DNA of 64,000 bases. Source: Clostridium_I sp047718555. GTDB lineage: Bacteria > Bacillota > Clostridia > Clostridiales > Clostridiaceae. Positions 18,271 to 26,933 of the stretch are shown here, in pieces (the first letter of the stretch is position 1; every line of letters begins with the position of its first letter). The notes beneath the pieces were generated by a model. That model made no database searches. It saw only the letters and a program-made list of their open reading frames with translations, and had not been told where the DNA came from. Both the position numbers and the translations under genes were made by a program. The stretch is from the NCBI RefSeq assembly GCF_047718555.1, contig NZ_JBDNRK010000014.1, forward strand, positions 1 to 64,000. Reading direction: 5' to 3'.

Positions 18271-18274
18271 ATAT

Positions 18275-19657
18275 TTATTTGCTTAAATCCTCATGAATAG
18301 CCTTTGCTGCCTTCTTACCTGCACCCATAGCCAGTATTACAGTAGCCGGGCCTGTTACTACATCTCCACCAGCATAAACTTTAGCTCTTGAAGTACGTCC
18401 AGTTTCTTCATCTACTGCTATAAGATTTTTTCTATTTGCTTCAAGACCCTCTGTAGTATTAATAATTAGTGGATCAGCCCCTGAGCCAATAGCCATAATT
18501 ACCATATCCACATCCAAAATGAACTCTGAGTTTTCCACGGGTATTGGTCTTCTTCTTCCTGAGGCATCTGCTTCTCCAAGTTCCATTTCAATGCATTTTA
18601 TACCACTTACCCAGCCATCTGAATCTCCCAATATTTCAATTGGATTTGTTAAAAGATGAAATTTAATCCCCTCATTTTTTGCAAACTTAACTTCCTCAAC
18701 TCTTGAAGGAAGCTCTTCCTCTGATCTCCTATATATAAGATGAGATTCCGCTCCAAGCCTTAAAGCTGCTCTCACAGCATCCATAGCTACATTTCCTCCA
18801 CCTACTACAGCTACTCTTTTTCCTATTACTGCAGGTGTCTTATAGTCTTCTCTATAATCCTTCATAAGGTTATTTTTAGTTAAAAATTCATTGGCAGCTA
18901 CCACACCATTAAAGTTTTCACCGGGTATACCCATGAAATTAGGTACAGCTGCTCCTGTACCAATAAATACAGCCTGAAAACCCTCTTCATTTAAAAGCTC
19001 ATCTATAGTTACAGTTCTCCCTACAATGACATTTGTCTCTATTTTAACGCCAAGTCTTTTTAAATTGTCTATTTCATGTTTAACTACAGTTTCCTTTGGA
19101 AGCACAAATTCTGGTATACCCCATGCCAAAACGCCACCAGCTTCATGAAGGGCTTCAAAGATTGTAACATCATATCCAAGCTTCGCCAGATCTCCCGCAC
19201 AGGTAATTCCAGCAGGACCACTTCCTATAACCGCTACCTTTTTACCATTGCTCTCAGCTTTTTCACCGAATTCTATACTATTTTCCCTGCACCAATCTGC
19301 TACAAATCTTTCAAGGTTTCCTATAGATATTGGCTCTCCTTTAATACCAAGCACGCATCCGCCTTCGCATTGAATTTCTTGCGGACAAACTCTTCCGCAC
19401 ACTGCTGGCAAAGCACTAGTCTCAGAAATTATTCTAGCTGCTTCTTTAAAATCTCTTTCTCTTATAGATTTTATAAAAGCAGGTATTTTATTATTAACAG
19501 GGCATTTACCCACACATCTAGGGTTCTTACATTGAAGACATCTGCTAGCCTCATTTACAGCATCTTCTTCATTATATCCTAAACAAACTTCATTAAAATT
19601 TTTTATTCTGGCATTTACAGCCTGTTCATGGGCAGGTGTTCTTTGTAATTTACTCAT
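18275..19657 (-). CDS. nfnB: NfnB-type subunit (glutamate synthase small-subunit-like flavoprotein)
   Basis: The 460-residue protein has an N-terminal cysteine cluster for two [4Fe-4S] centres (CLQCKNPRCVGKCPV near 41 and CGRVCPQEIQCEGGC near 90), then FAD-binding GSGPAGITCAGDLA (about 144) and NAD(P)-binding GGGNVAMDAVR. Alone it would be called GltD-like. The directly upstream gene is the DHODH electron-transfer-like subunit, the pairing found in NADH-dependent ferredoxin:NADP+ oxidoreductase NfnAB of C. kluyveri and others. It overlaps nfnA by 8 bases (ATGAGTAA), so translation is probably coupled. No glutamate synthase large subunit is nearby. Confidence 0.88.
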   Translation of the reverse strand: MSKLQRTPAHEQAVNARIKNFNEVCLGYNEEDAVNEASRCLQCKNPRCVGKCPVNNKIPAFIKSIRERDFKEAARIISETSALPAVCGRVCPQEIQCEGGCVLGIKGEPISIGNLERFVADWCRENSIEFGEKAESNGKKVAVIGSGPAGITCAGDLAKLGYDVTIFEALHEAGGVLAWGIPEFVLPKETVVKHEIDNLKRLGVKIETNVIVGRTVTIDELLNEEGFQAVFIGTGAAVPNFMGIPGENFNGVVAANEFLTKNNLMKDYREDYKTPAVIGKRVAVVGGGNVAMDAVRAALRLGAESHLIYRRSEEELPSRVEEVKFAKNEGIKFHLLTNPIEILGDSDGWVSGIKCIEMELGEADASGRRRPIPVENSEFILDVDMVIMAIGSGADPLIINTTEGLEANRKNLIAVDEETGRTSRAKVYAGGDVVTGPATVILAMGAGKKAAKAIHEDLSK

Positions 19658-20555
19658 GATTTTCCTCCTCTAACCCTATAGTAACTTCATTTTCACTATG
19701 ATTACAGCTTCCATGCTTCTGTCTGTATTTCAATTTAGCTTCATAACTGCTATACAAATTCTCTCTTCTCTTAACTTCTTCAAAGTCTACAAGATGTCCA
19801 TCAAATTCCGGACCATCCTGACATGCAAATTTTACCTTTCCACCAATGGTAAGTCTGCAGCCTCCGCACATTCCGATTCCATCCAGCATCAAAGTAGTTA
19901 AGCTAACTATAGTTTTTATATTATACTCTTTAGTAATCACCGAAACCTCTTCCATTAATTCTGTTAGTCCTATTGCAACAACTATGTCATATTTCTTTTC
20001 ACCCTGTAAAAGGCTCTCCAATGCACTAGAAATAGGTCCACTAATTCCCTCACTTCCATCTTTTGTAGAAATATATACGTTTTTAGTCACAGCTTCAATT
20101 CTCTCTTTAAATACTATATCCTTATAAGTATCAAAAGCAATTAGAGCATCACTTTCTATATTGTTTTTATATAACCAGGAAATTGCTGGATATATTCTTG
20201 CAGCAGATAAATCATCTGTTACAAAAAGTATATTTTTATTTTTAAGGTCATTTATATCTTCACTAAATAAAAGAGATGCCTGTCCTATAGGTCCTACTAA
20301 GTCTAATATACTGTCTCCTGCCTTCAAGCTTGCAAGCTGTTCTGTTGATAGCTCTCCATTTTTTCTAAAAACAATAGTTACAGTTTCTTCCTTTACATCG
20401 TAATCAGCAATTGGAAAAGGATTTCTTTCTCCTTTTTCATCTATTCTAAGTATTACAAATTGACCTGGTTTTATAGACTTAGCAACTCTTGGTGCTATTA
20501 TCTTCATAGTATAAATATCATTCACATCTTTATTTGTATCTAATATTTTAAACAT
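19650..20555 (-). CDS. nfnA: NfnA-type subunit (FAD/NAD and [2Fe-2S] protein)
   Basis: The 301-residue protein resembles the dihydroorotate dehydrogenase electron-transfer subunit. It has an N-terminal FAD domain (PGQFVILRIDEKGERNPFPI), a nucleotide-binding middle, and a C-terminal [2Fe-2S] cysteine set, CGGCR...ACQDGPEFDGH. With NfnB it should form the enzyme that couples NADH and reduced ferredoxin to NADP+ reduction. The ATG at 20555 follows GGAGG; the longer frame overlaps that site. A transposon-like repeat (20627-20791) separates it from hbd, and the hbd terminator lies before it, so nfnAB is probably a separate unit. Confidence 0.88.
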   Translation of the reverse strand: MFKILDTNKDVNDIYTMKIIAPRVAKSIKPGQFVILRIDEKGERNPFPIADYDVKEETVTIVFRKNGELSTEQLASLKAGDSILDLVGPIGQASLLFSEDINDLKNKNILFVTDDLSAARIYPAISWLYKNNIESDALIAFDTYKDIVFKERIEAVTKNVYISTKDGSEGISGPISSALESLLQGEKKYDIVVAIGLTELMEEVSVITKEYNIKTIVSLTTLMLDGIGMCGGCRLTIGGKVKFACQDGPEFDGHLVDFEEVKRRENLYSSYEAKLKYRQKHGSCNHSENEVTIGLEEENHE

Positions 20556-20626
20556 ATTAACCTCCATTTTATATGATTAAATAAAATTTCTATCACTATA
20601 CTAATAGATTATTTTCTTAATATAAC

Positions 20627-20791
20627 TTAGGCATCTGAAAATAAATAAGAAGTCAAAGATGCGCCGTATATTTTGAATCCCTCAAGGAAACAGGTTCTGA
20701 TGATAGTTGTGCTATCAGAAGGTTCTGTTGACGCAGAGGGATTCAAAATAGGCTAGCATACTGACTTAGTTATTTTTTGAAGATGCCTTAA
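20627..20791. mobile_element. MITE-like element, copy 1
   Basis: A 165-bp segment bounded by TTAGGCATCTGAAAATAAAT and an inverted ATTTTTTGAAGATGCCTTAA. Its interior is a long imperfect palindrome (TTTTGAATCCCTC with GAGGGATTCAAAA, enclosing TGATAG/CTATCA). It is closely similar to the reverse complement of 28897-29059. There is no ORF, and it sits between hbd and nfnA. Target-site duplications are not clear. Confidence 0.8.
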
Positions 20792-20821
20792 TTTGTATTA
20801 TATCAAATAAATAAAAAATAA

Positions 20822-20854
20822 AAAAGGTACTATTCTAAAGAATAATACCTTTTC
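20822..20854 (-). terminator. Intrinsic terminator of hbd / butyryl-CoA operon
   Basis: On the minus strand AAGGTATTATTCT pairs with AGAATAGTACCTT, followed by TTTTATTTTTTATTT. Confidence 0.9.
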
Positions 20855-20863
20855 ACATAATTA

Positions 20864-21712
20864 CTATTTTGCGTAATCAAAGAAACCTTTAGCAGATTTT
20901 CTTCCAAGCCATCCTGCTCTTACATATTTTCTAAGCAATGAATGAGCTCTGTACTTAGTATCTCCAGTTTCCTTATAAAGGACATCCATTATTGCTAAAC
21001 ATACATCAAGACCAATTAAATCTCCTAATGCTAAAGGTCCCATTGGATGATTAGCACCAAGCTTCATAGCAGTATCAATATCTTCAGCTGAAGCTATTCC
21101 TTCTGCAAAGATACCAACAGCTTCATTTATCATTGGTATTAATATTCTATTTACAACAAATCCAGGAGCTTCTGCAACTTCTACTGGTTCTTTACCGATT
21201 GCAACACTTAACTCTTTTATTGCATCAAAAGTTTCCTGTGAAGTAGCCATTCCCTTTATAATTTCAATAAGTTTCATAATTGGAGCTGGGTTAAAGAAAT
21301 GCATACCAATAACCTTATCAGGTCTATTAGTTGCAGCTGCAACCTCAGTTATTGAAAGTGATGATGTATTTGAAGCTAAAATAGTTTCTGGCTTACAAAT
21401 ACTATCTAATTCTTTAAAAATTTCTTGTTTGATTTTCATATTTTCAACTGCTGCTTCAACTACAAGATCGCAATCAGCTGCCTGATTTAGGTCAACTGTT
21501 CCAGTTATTCTTGTAAGTATTTCAGTTTTTGCTTCTTCAGTAATTTTTCCTTTTGTAACTGATCTTGAAAGATTTTTATCTATTCCCTTTATTCCTCTTT
21601 CAACAAATTCATCTTTTATATCTCTAAGAACAACTTCAAAGCCTTTTGCTGCAAAAGCTTGAGCAATTCCAGCACCCATTGTTCCAGCACCAAGTACACA
21701 CACTTTTTTCAT
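20864..21712 (-). CDS. hbd: 3-hydroxybutyryl-CoA dehydrogenase
   Basis: Hbd interconverts acetoacetyl-CoA and 3-hydroxybutyryl-CoA with NAD(P)H. The 282-residue protein begins with the Rossmann motif VLGAGTMGAGIAQAFA. It has SNTSSLSITEVA and GMHFFNPAP with the catalytic His near 138, and a C-terminal helical domain ending in the usual AKGFFDYAK. The start has a TAGGAGG site. It is the last gene of the crt-bcd-etfB-etfA-hbd series, separated from etfA by 133 bases and followed by a strong terminator. thl (thiolase) is not in the window. Confidence 0.98.
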   Translation of the reverse strand: MKKVCVLGAGTMGAGIAQAFAAKGFEVVLRDIKDEFVERGIKGIDKNLSRSVTKGKITEEAKTEILTRITGTVDLNQAADCDLVVEAAVENMKIKQEIFKELDSICKPETILASNTSSLSITEVAAATNRPDKVIGMHFFNPAPIMKLIEIIKGMATSQETFDAIKELSVAIGKEPVEVAEAPGFVVNRILIPMINEAVGIFAEGIASAEDIDTAMKLGANHPMGPLALGDLIGLDVCLAIMDVLYKETGDTKYRAHSLLRKYVRAGWLGRKSAKGFFDYAK

Positions 21713-21845
21713 GTTATGTAGCCTCCTAAATATAAATTTTTTATACTTAAATAATTATAATATATGGATTATAATTATTTAAGTTGTAGTCTTTTAAACT
21801 TAAAATTTCCTTTTCAGAGCAGAATTATTCTACGCAAATTTTATA

Positions 21846-22859
21846 TTATTTTGCGTTAGCTTTTACCTGTGCTATTAATTCTGGAACAACTTTATTTAAA
21901 TCTCCAACTATTGCAAGATCTGCTACCTGCATTATTGGCGCATTTTCGTCCTTATTTATAGCTATTATATAGTCACTGTCCTGCATTCCAGCAAGATGCT
22001 GAATAGCTCCTGAAATACCACAAGCTATATAAAGCTGAGGTCTTACAGTTTTACCAGTCTGACCAACTTGAACTGATTTATCAATCCATTCTTTTTCTAT
22101 AGCTGCTCTTGAAGCTGCAACTGTTCCACCAAGAACCTCTGCTAATTCTTGAAGTTTAGCAACATTTTCCTTGCTTCCAACGCCTCTACCACCAGCTACT
22201 ATAATGTTAGCTTCTGCTATATCTTCTACATCCTTAGCTAATTTTACAACTTCCTGTACTTTTGTTCTTATATCGTCAGCAGTTAAGTTTACATTAACCT
22301 TTTCAATTTTTGAACTATCTTCTTTAGCTGCGTCTTTTTCTAATTTAGAAAAAACTCCTGGTCTTATAGTAGCCATTTGTGGTCTGTGATCAGCACACAC
22401 TATTGTAGCCATTAAGTTTCCACCGAAAGCTGGTCTTGTAGCTAATAAATTTCCATTTTCAGGATCTATATCAAGTGCTGTACAATCAGCTGTCAAACCA
22501 GTTGTAAGTCTAGCTGCTATTCTAGGACCTAAGTCTCTTCCTATGAAAGTAGCACCTATGAATATTACCTCAGGTTTTCTTTCATTTGATAATTCACAAA
22601 TAACCTTTGCATATGCATCAGTTGTAAAATGTGATAAAAGTTGATCATCAGCTACTATTACTTTATCAGCACCATAAGCTAATAATTCTTTTGCCATGTC
22701 ATCAGTATTGTATCCAAGTAATACTGCAACTAATTCTGTATTTAATTTATCTGCCATTTCTCGGCCTTTTCCTAAAAGTTCTAATGAAACTTTTTGAAGC
22801 TCTCCGTCTCTTTGTTCAGCAAAGACCCATACGCCGCCTTTGTAATCTGCTATATTCAT
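21846..22859 (-). CDS. etfA: Electron-transfer flavoprotein alpha subunit
   Basis: This 337-residue EtfA pairs with EtfB and Bcd. In clostridia the complex couples crotonyl-CoA reduction to ferredoxin reduction by flavin-based electron bifurcation. The C-terminal FAD domain is seen in VGQTGKTVRPQLYIACGISG and AIQHLAGM, and the N-terminal adenine-nucleotide alpha-hydrolase-like domain in ELVAVLLGYNT. The start follows AGGAGGTATTTCGA. It lies 22 bases after etfB in the same operon. Confidence 0.98.
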   Translation of the reverse strand: MNIADYKGGVWVFAEQRDGELQKVSLELLGKGREMADKLNTELVAVLLGYNTDDMAKELLAYGADKVIVADDQLLSHFTTDAYAKVICELSNERKPEVIFIGATFIGRDLGPRIAARLTTGLTADCTALDIDPENGNLLATRPAFGGNLMATIVCADHRPQMATIRPGVFSKLEKDAAKEDSSKIEKVNVNLTADDIRTKVQEVVKLAKDVEDIAEANIIVAGGRGVGSKENVAKLQELAEVLGGTVAASRAAIEKEWIDKSVQVGQTGKTVRPQLYIACGISGAIQHLAGMQDSDYIIAINKDENAPIMQVADLAIVGDLNKVVPELIAQVKANAK

Positions 22860-22881
22860 TCGAAATACCTCCTACATCACT

Positions 22882-23664
22882 TTAAATATAGTGCTTTTCC
22901 TTTAATTTTGAAATTGCATAACTAACTGCTTCTTTAACTGGTTTATTAACAATTTCTCCCTGTCCCTTAGTTTCCTTAGTTGCTGATTTCTTAACTTTTG
23001 TAGGTGATCCTTTAAGTCCAAGAAGTTCTTTATCTACATCTATATCATCTGCACTCCATACTGTTATTTCTTTGTCAAATAATCCAAATATATTCTTAAT
23101 ATCCATATATCTTGGTTCATTAAGTTCTTTTATAGCAGTAAGTAATACTGGTGTATTAACTTTAACTATTTCATAACCATCTTCCCAAGCTTTTCTTACT
23201 GTTAATTCTTTATCTCCAGTTACATCTACCTTTTCTACATAAGTAATCTGTGGAATTTGAAGATGCTCAGCTATTTCTGGTCCAACCTGTGCAGTATCCC
23301 CATCAATAGCCTGTCTTCCAGCGAATACTATGTCATAATCAAGTTTTCTAAGTGCTCCTGCAAGTGCATTTGACGTAGCTAAAGTATCAGCTCCTGCAAA
23401 TGCTCTATCAGATATAAGTATTGCTTCATCTGCTCCCATAGCCATAGCTTCTCTTAAAGCTGTTTGTGCCTGTGGAGGTCCCATACTTAATACAGTAACC
23501 TTGGCACCTGTGTTCTCTTTTATTACTAATGCTTCTTCTAATGCATTCTTATCATCTGGATTTATTATTGATGGAACTCCTTCTCTTATAAGTGTTCCTG
23601 TCTTAGGATCTATTTTAACTTCAGTTGTATCTGGAACTTGTTTTAAGCAAACAACTATATTCAT
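22882..23664 (-). CDS. etfB: Electron-transfer flavoprotein beta subunit
   Basis: The 260-residue EtfB carries the family start MNIVVCLKQVPDT, the LSMGPPQAQTALREAMAMGA segment, and AGRQAIDGDTAQVGPEIAEHL, which binds the second (bifurcating) FAD in clostridial Etf. It is encoded 18 bases after bcd with an AGGAGGG ribosome site. It acts in the cytoplasm as part of the Bcd/EtfAB complex. Confidence 0.98.
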   Translation of the reverse strand: MNIVVCLKQVPDTTEVKIDPKTGTLIREGVPSIINPDDKNALEEALVIKENTGAKVTVLSMGPPQAQTALREAMAMGADEAILISDRAFAGADTLATSNALAGALRKLDYDIVFAGRQAIDGDTAQVGPEIAEHLQIPQITYVEKVDVTGDKELTVRKAWEDGYEIVKVNTPVLLTAIKELNEPRYMDIKNIFGLFDKEITVWSADDIDVDKELLGLKGSPTKVKKSATKETKGQGEIVNKPVKEAVSYAISKLKEKHYI

Positions 23665-23682
23665 AGTCTATAACCCTCCTTA

Positions 23683-24822
23683 TTATCTAAAAACGCTTCC
23701 TGAAATAACCATTTGTTGAACTTGTGAAGTTCCTTCATATATTTCAGTTATTTTAGCATCTCTCATCATTCTTTCTACAGGATAATCTTTTGTATATCCG
23801 TATCCACCAAATAATTGAACTGCTTTAGTTGTTACATCCATTGCTACATTTGCAGCATGAAGCTTTGCTCTAGCAGCTTCAACAGTGTATGGAAGTCCTT
23901 GATCTTTTGCCCAAGCTGCTTTATAAACTAAAAGTTTAGCTGTTTCTATAGCAACTTCCATATCTGCCATCATCCAAGCAAGTCCTTGGAATTTAAACAA
24001 TTCTCTTCCAAATTGTTTTCTTTCTTTCATGTATTCTTTTGCTTCATTGAAAGCACCTTCTGCTATACCAAGAGCCTGAGCAGCTATACCAATTCTTCCT
24101 CCATCAAGAGTTTTCATTGCTACGCCGAAGCCTTTTCCTTCTTTACCAATCATATTTTCTTTTGGTACTACCATATCTTCAAATATAAGCTCAGTAGTTG
24201 ATGAAGCTCTTATTCCTAATTTATCTTCAACCTTACCAATTGAGAAACCTTCATAACCTTTTTCAATTATGAACGCTGTTATTCCTTTTGTTCCCTTGCT
24301 TCTATCAGTCATTGCAAATATAACAAATATGTCTGCTGCTCCACCATTTGTTATAAATATTTTTGAACCATTGATTATATAATTATCACCATCAAGTACA
24401 GCTACAGTTTGTTGACCAGCTGCATCTGTTCCAGCATTTGGCTCAGTCAAACCAAAAGCACCTATTTTTTCACCCTTTGCAAGTGGTGTTAAATATTTTT
24501 GTTTTTGCTCTGGTGTTCCAAATTGATTTATTAATGAAGCACAAAGTGAAGTATGTGCTGAAAGTATAACTCCTGTAGTACCACATACTTTTGATAATTC
24601 TTCTACAGCTATTATGTAGGACAATGTGTCTCCACCAGCTCCGCCGTATTCTTTAGCGAAAGGTATACCCATCATGCCATACTTAGCCATTTTTTGTACA
24701 TTTTCTATAGGAAATCTTTCTGTCTCGTCAATTTCTGCTGCTATGGGCTTAACATCAGTTTCAGCAAATTCTCTTACCATCTGTCTTACTAATTCTTGTT
24801 CTTTAGTCAATGAAAAATTCAT
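23683..24822 (-). CDS. bcd: Butyryl-CoA dehydrogenase
   Basis: Bcd reduces crotonyl-CoA to butyryl-CoA using EtfAB. The 379-residue acyl-CoA dehydrogenase shows GAFGLTEPNAGTDA near residue 124, QLFGGYGYTKDYPVERMMRD, and YEGTSQVQQ with the catalytic Glu near 367. Length and alignment are complete. It lies 13 bases after crt, with a GGAGG site before the ATG. Confidence 0.98.
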   Translation of the reverse strand: MNFSLTKEQELVRQMVREFAETDVKPIAAEIDETERFPIENVQKMAKYGMMGIPFAKEYGGAGGDTLSYIIAVEELSKVCGTTGVILSAHTSLCASLINQFGTPEQKQKYLTPLAKGEKIGAFGLTEPNAGTDAAGQQTVAVLDGDNYIINGSKIFITNGGAADIFVIFAMTDRSKGTKGITAFIIEKGYEGFSIGKVEDKLGIRASSTTELIFEDMVVPKENMIGKEGKGFGVAMKTLDGGRIGIAAQALGIAEGAFNEAKEYMKERKQFGRELFKFQGLAWMMADMEVAIETAKLLVYKAAWAKDQGLPYTVEAARAKLHAANVAMDVTTKAVQLFGGYGYTKDYPVERMMRDAKITEIYEGTSQVQQMVISGSVFR

Positions 24823-24835
24823 GTAACTTACCTCC

Positions 24836-25624
24836 TTATTTGTTCTTAAAATTACCTGTTAAATATTTTTTATCATTTAAAAATGTATTCATACCTTCTT
24901 TTTGATCTTCAGTAGAGAAAGTTGCTCCAAAGACTTCTGATTCAAAAGAAAGTGCTGTATCTATATCAGTCTGAAGTCCCTTGTTTATAGCTACCTTGCT
25001 AAGCTTAACAGCTATTGGTGCATTATTTGCAATAGTATTAGCTAATGCTTTTGCTTCTTCTAACAATGCTTCTGGCTCAACAACTTTATTTACTAATCCA
25101 AGTCTGTACGCTTCTTCTGCATTAATTATCTTTCCTGTAAATATAAGCTCTTTAGCAGCTCCTATTCCTATTACTCTTGCAAGTCTTTGAGTTCCACCAA
25201 AGCCTGGTGTTATTCCAAGACTTACTTCTGGTTGACCAAATTTAGCCTTAGTTGAAGCTAATCTTATGTCAGCAGACAAAGCAAGTTCATTGCCTCCACC
25301 AAGTGTAAAACCATTTAGTGCTGCTATTACTGGCTTTTCAAGGCTTTCCAATCTTCTGAATACCTTATTACCTAGTATTCCAAATTTCCTACCTTCTATT
25401 ACGTTTTTGTCTTTCATTTCAGATATGTCTGCTCCAGCTACGAAGGATTTTCCTGCTCCAGTTAGTACTACTGCTAAAACTTCATCATCTTTTTCAATTT
25501 CATCAATTACATAATCAAGCTCAGTTAATGTTTCGCTGTTTAAAGCATTAAGAGCTTTTGGTCTGTTAATTGTAACTAAGGCAATTTTTCCTTCCTTTTC
25601 AAGGATAATATTTTTTAATTCCAT
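24836..25624 (-). CDS. crt: 3-hydroxybutyryl-CoA dehydratase (crotonase)
   Basis: Crt dehydrates 3-hydroxybutyryl-CoA to crotonyl-CoA. The 262-residue protein has the enoyl-CoA hydratase features: oxyanion-hole segments AGADISEMK (near 66) and GFTLGGGNELALSADIRLA (near 106), and LGITPGFGGTQRL with the second catalytic Glu region. The ATG at 25624 is preferred because GGGAGG lies 7 bases before it and inside the longer GTG-started frame. It is the first gene of the operon, with a consensus promoter and Rex operator upstream. Confidence 0.98.
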   Translation of the reverse strand: MELKNIILEKEGKIALVTINRPKALNALNSETLTELDYVIDEIEKDDEVLAVVLTGAGKSFVAGADISEMKDKNVIEGRKFGILGNKVFRRLESLEKPVIAALNGFTLGGGNELALSADIRLASTKAKFGQPEVSLGITPGFGGTQRLARVIGIGAAKELIFTGKIINAEEAYRLGLVNKVVEPEALLEEAKALANTIANNAPIAVKLSKVAINKGLQTDIDTALSFESEVFGATFSTEDQKEGMNTFLNDKKYLTGNFKNK

Positions 25625-25651
25625 GCCTAATCCTCCCACAATTTTAATTCC

Positions 25652-25669
25652 TTGTTAATATTCTAACAA
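25652..25669 (-). promoter_or_regulatory. Rex operator in the crt leader
   Basis: TTGTTAA, TATT, CTAACAA matches the Rex consensus TTGTTAANNNNTTAACAA with one mismatch. It lies about 30 to 50 bases after the expected transcription start and 27 bases before the crt ATG. rex itself is the next gene upstream, so NADH-responsive repression of the operon is expected. Confidence 0.9.
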
Positions 25670-25707
25670 GGAAAATTAAAAACATACTATTTATTGCTTC
25701 AATTTTT

Positions 25708-25736
25708 ATTATATACTGAAACTAATTAGTTTTCAA
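25708..25736 (-). promoter_or_regulatory. Promoter of the crt-bcd-etfBA-hbd operon
   Basis: On the minus strand TTGAAA (25731-25736) and TATAAT (25708-25713) are exactly 17 bases apart, a near-consensus sigma-A promoter just upstream of the Rex operator. Confidence 0.8.
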
Positions 25737-26116
25737 TAAAAATTGAATAATAAAAAATTATTTATTGTTTGCTATCATTTATAAGAATTAAAACTTTAAA
25801 ATGGGCATTTTATTGCGTTACTCTTGTATGAGTGCAAACAAAAATACAATAGTTTTAAAAATTTATTCTTAAAACTATTGATTTCACATAAACTTATTCA
25901 GTTGCTATGACATGCCTTAATATATATTTTTCTATTTTAATTAAATAATTTTTTAACATATTTTTTACAGTCTACTATTGATTTTATTGAAATTAATTGT
26001 AAAATAACTACTTTAATTTTAATATTTTTACAAATAAGCAAAATTAACTATTATAATGCGCATAAGAAATTTTGCTTATTTATTAAAATTTACTTACCTG
26101 CACCTCAAATGATATA
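25737..26116. other. Spacer between rex and crt with two hairpins
   Basis: No gene is present. CAATAGTTTTAA pairs with TTAAAACTATTG (25849-25882), followed on the minus strand by TATTTTTG, a plausible rex terminator. A second perfect 14-bp inverted repeat, AAATAAGCAAAATT/AATTTTGCTTATTT (26032-26081), encloses a 22-base loop directly after rex. Confidence 0.55.
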
Positions 26117-26749
26117 TTACATTTCTCCGTTCATTAGGCAAGTTAATGTAAGTAGACTTTCACTAAGATGTACATTTTCTATCATAACATCATCAGGAGC
26201 TATTAAATCCACTGGTGCAAAATTCCAAATTCCTTTCACACCATTTCTCACTAGAATATCACACACACTTTGTGCATTCTTAGGCGGAACAGAAATGGTG
26301 GCTATATCTGTAGGATTTTTTTGTAAAAAAGGTTCTAAGCAATCAATATCTTGTATTTCCACATCTCTTATCTTAAGTCCAAATAATTTTGGATTTATAT
26401 CAAATATTGCGTTCATTTTAAATCCCATTTTTTGAAAATTCAGGTAATTTGCTATAGCTTGACCAATATTTCCAGCACCTACTATTATAGTTTCATATTC
26501 TTTTGTAATCCCAAGTATCTTACAAATTTGATAATGCAAATCTTTCACATTATATCCATAGCCTTGTTGTCCAAAATCACCAAAGCAATTTAAATCTTGT
26601 CTTATTTGAGAAGCAGTAAAACCTATTTTCTCACTTAATTCTTTAGACGAAATTCTATCTACTTCATTATTAACTAGCTCATTTAAATATCTATGATACT
26701 TAGGTAATCTTTTTATTACTGCCATAGATATATTTTTTTTCTTTTCCAA
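26117..26749 (-). CDS. rex: Redox-sensing transcriptional repressor Rex
   Basis: Rex binds operators when NAD+ dominates and releases DNA on binding NADH. The roughly 210-residue protein has an N-terminal winged helix (SKELSEKIGFTASQIRQDL), the joining segment FGDFGQQGYGYNV, and a Rossmann domain starting VGAGNIGQAIANYL. No ATG fits; the TTG at 26749 (MEKKKNISMAVIKRL), after GGGGTG, agrees with the start of other clostridial Rex proteins, and a GTG nine bases further out is the alternative. It precedes the butyryl-CoA operon it probably controls. Confidence 0.96.
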   Translation of the reverse strand: MEKKKNISMAVIKRLPKYHRYLNELVNNEVDRISSKELSEKIGFTASQIRQDLNCFGDFGQQGYGYNVKDLHYQICKILGITKEYETIIVGAGNIGQAIANYLNFQKMGFKMNAIFDINPKLFGLKIRDVEIQDIDCLEPFLQKNPTDIATISVPPKNAQSVCDILVRNGVKGIWNFAPVDLIAPDDVMIENVHLSESLLTLTCLMNGEM

Positions 26750-26933
26750 CTGCTGCACCCCTTATATCTCAAAAATATATACTTATTCTATTTTACCACA
26801 TATCAATAATTTTACACTTATTTTTTAATAAAAAATTAACATAGCTTTATAAAATTTAAATTATACTACAAATTTTCGCATTAAAATAGTAAAATATATA
26901 ATTATACTTAATATATAAGGCTGGTGATTAATT

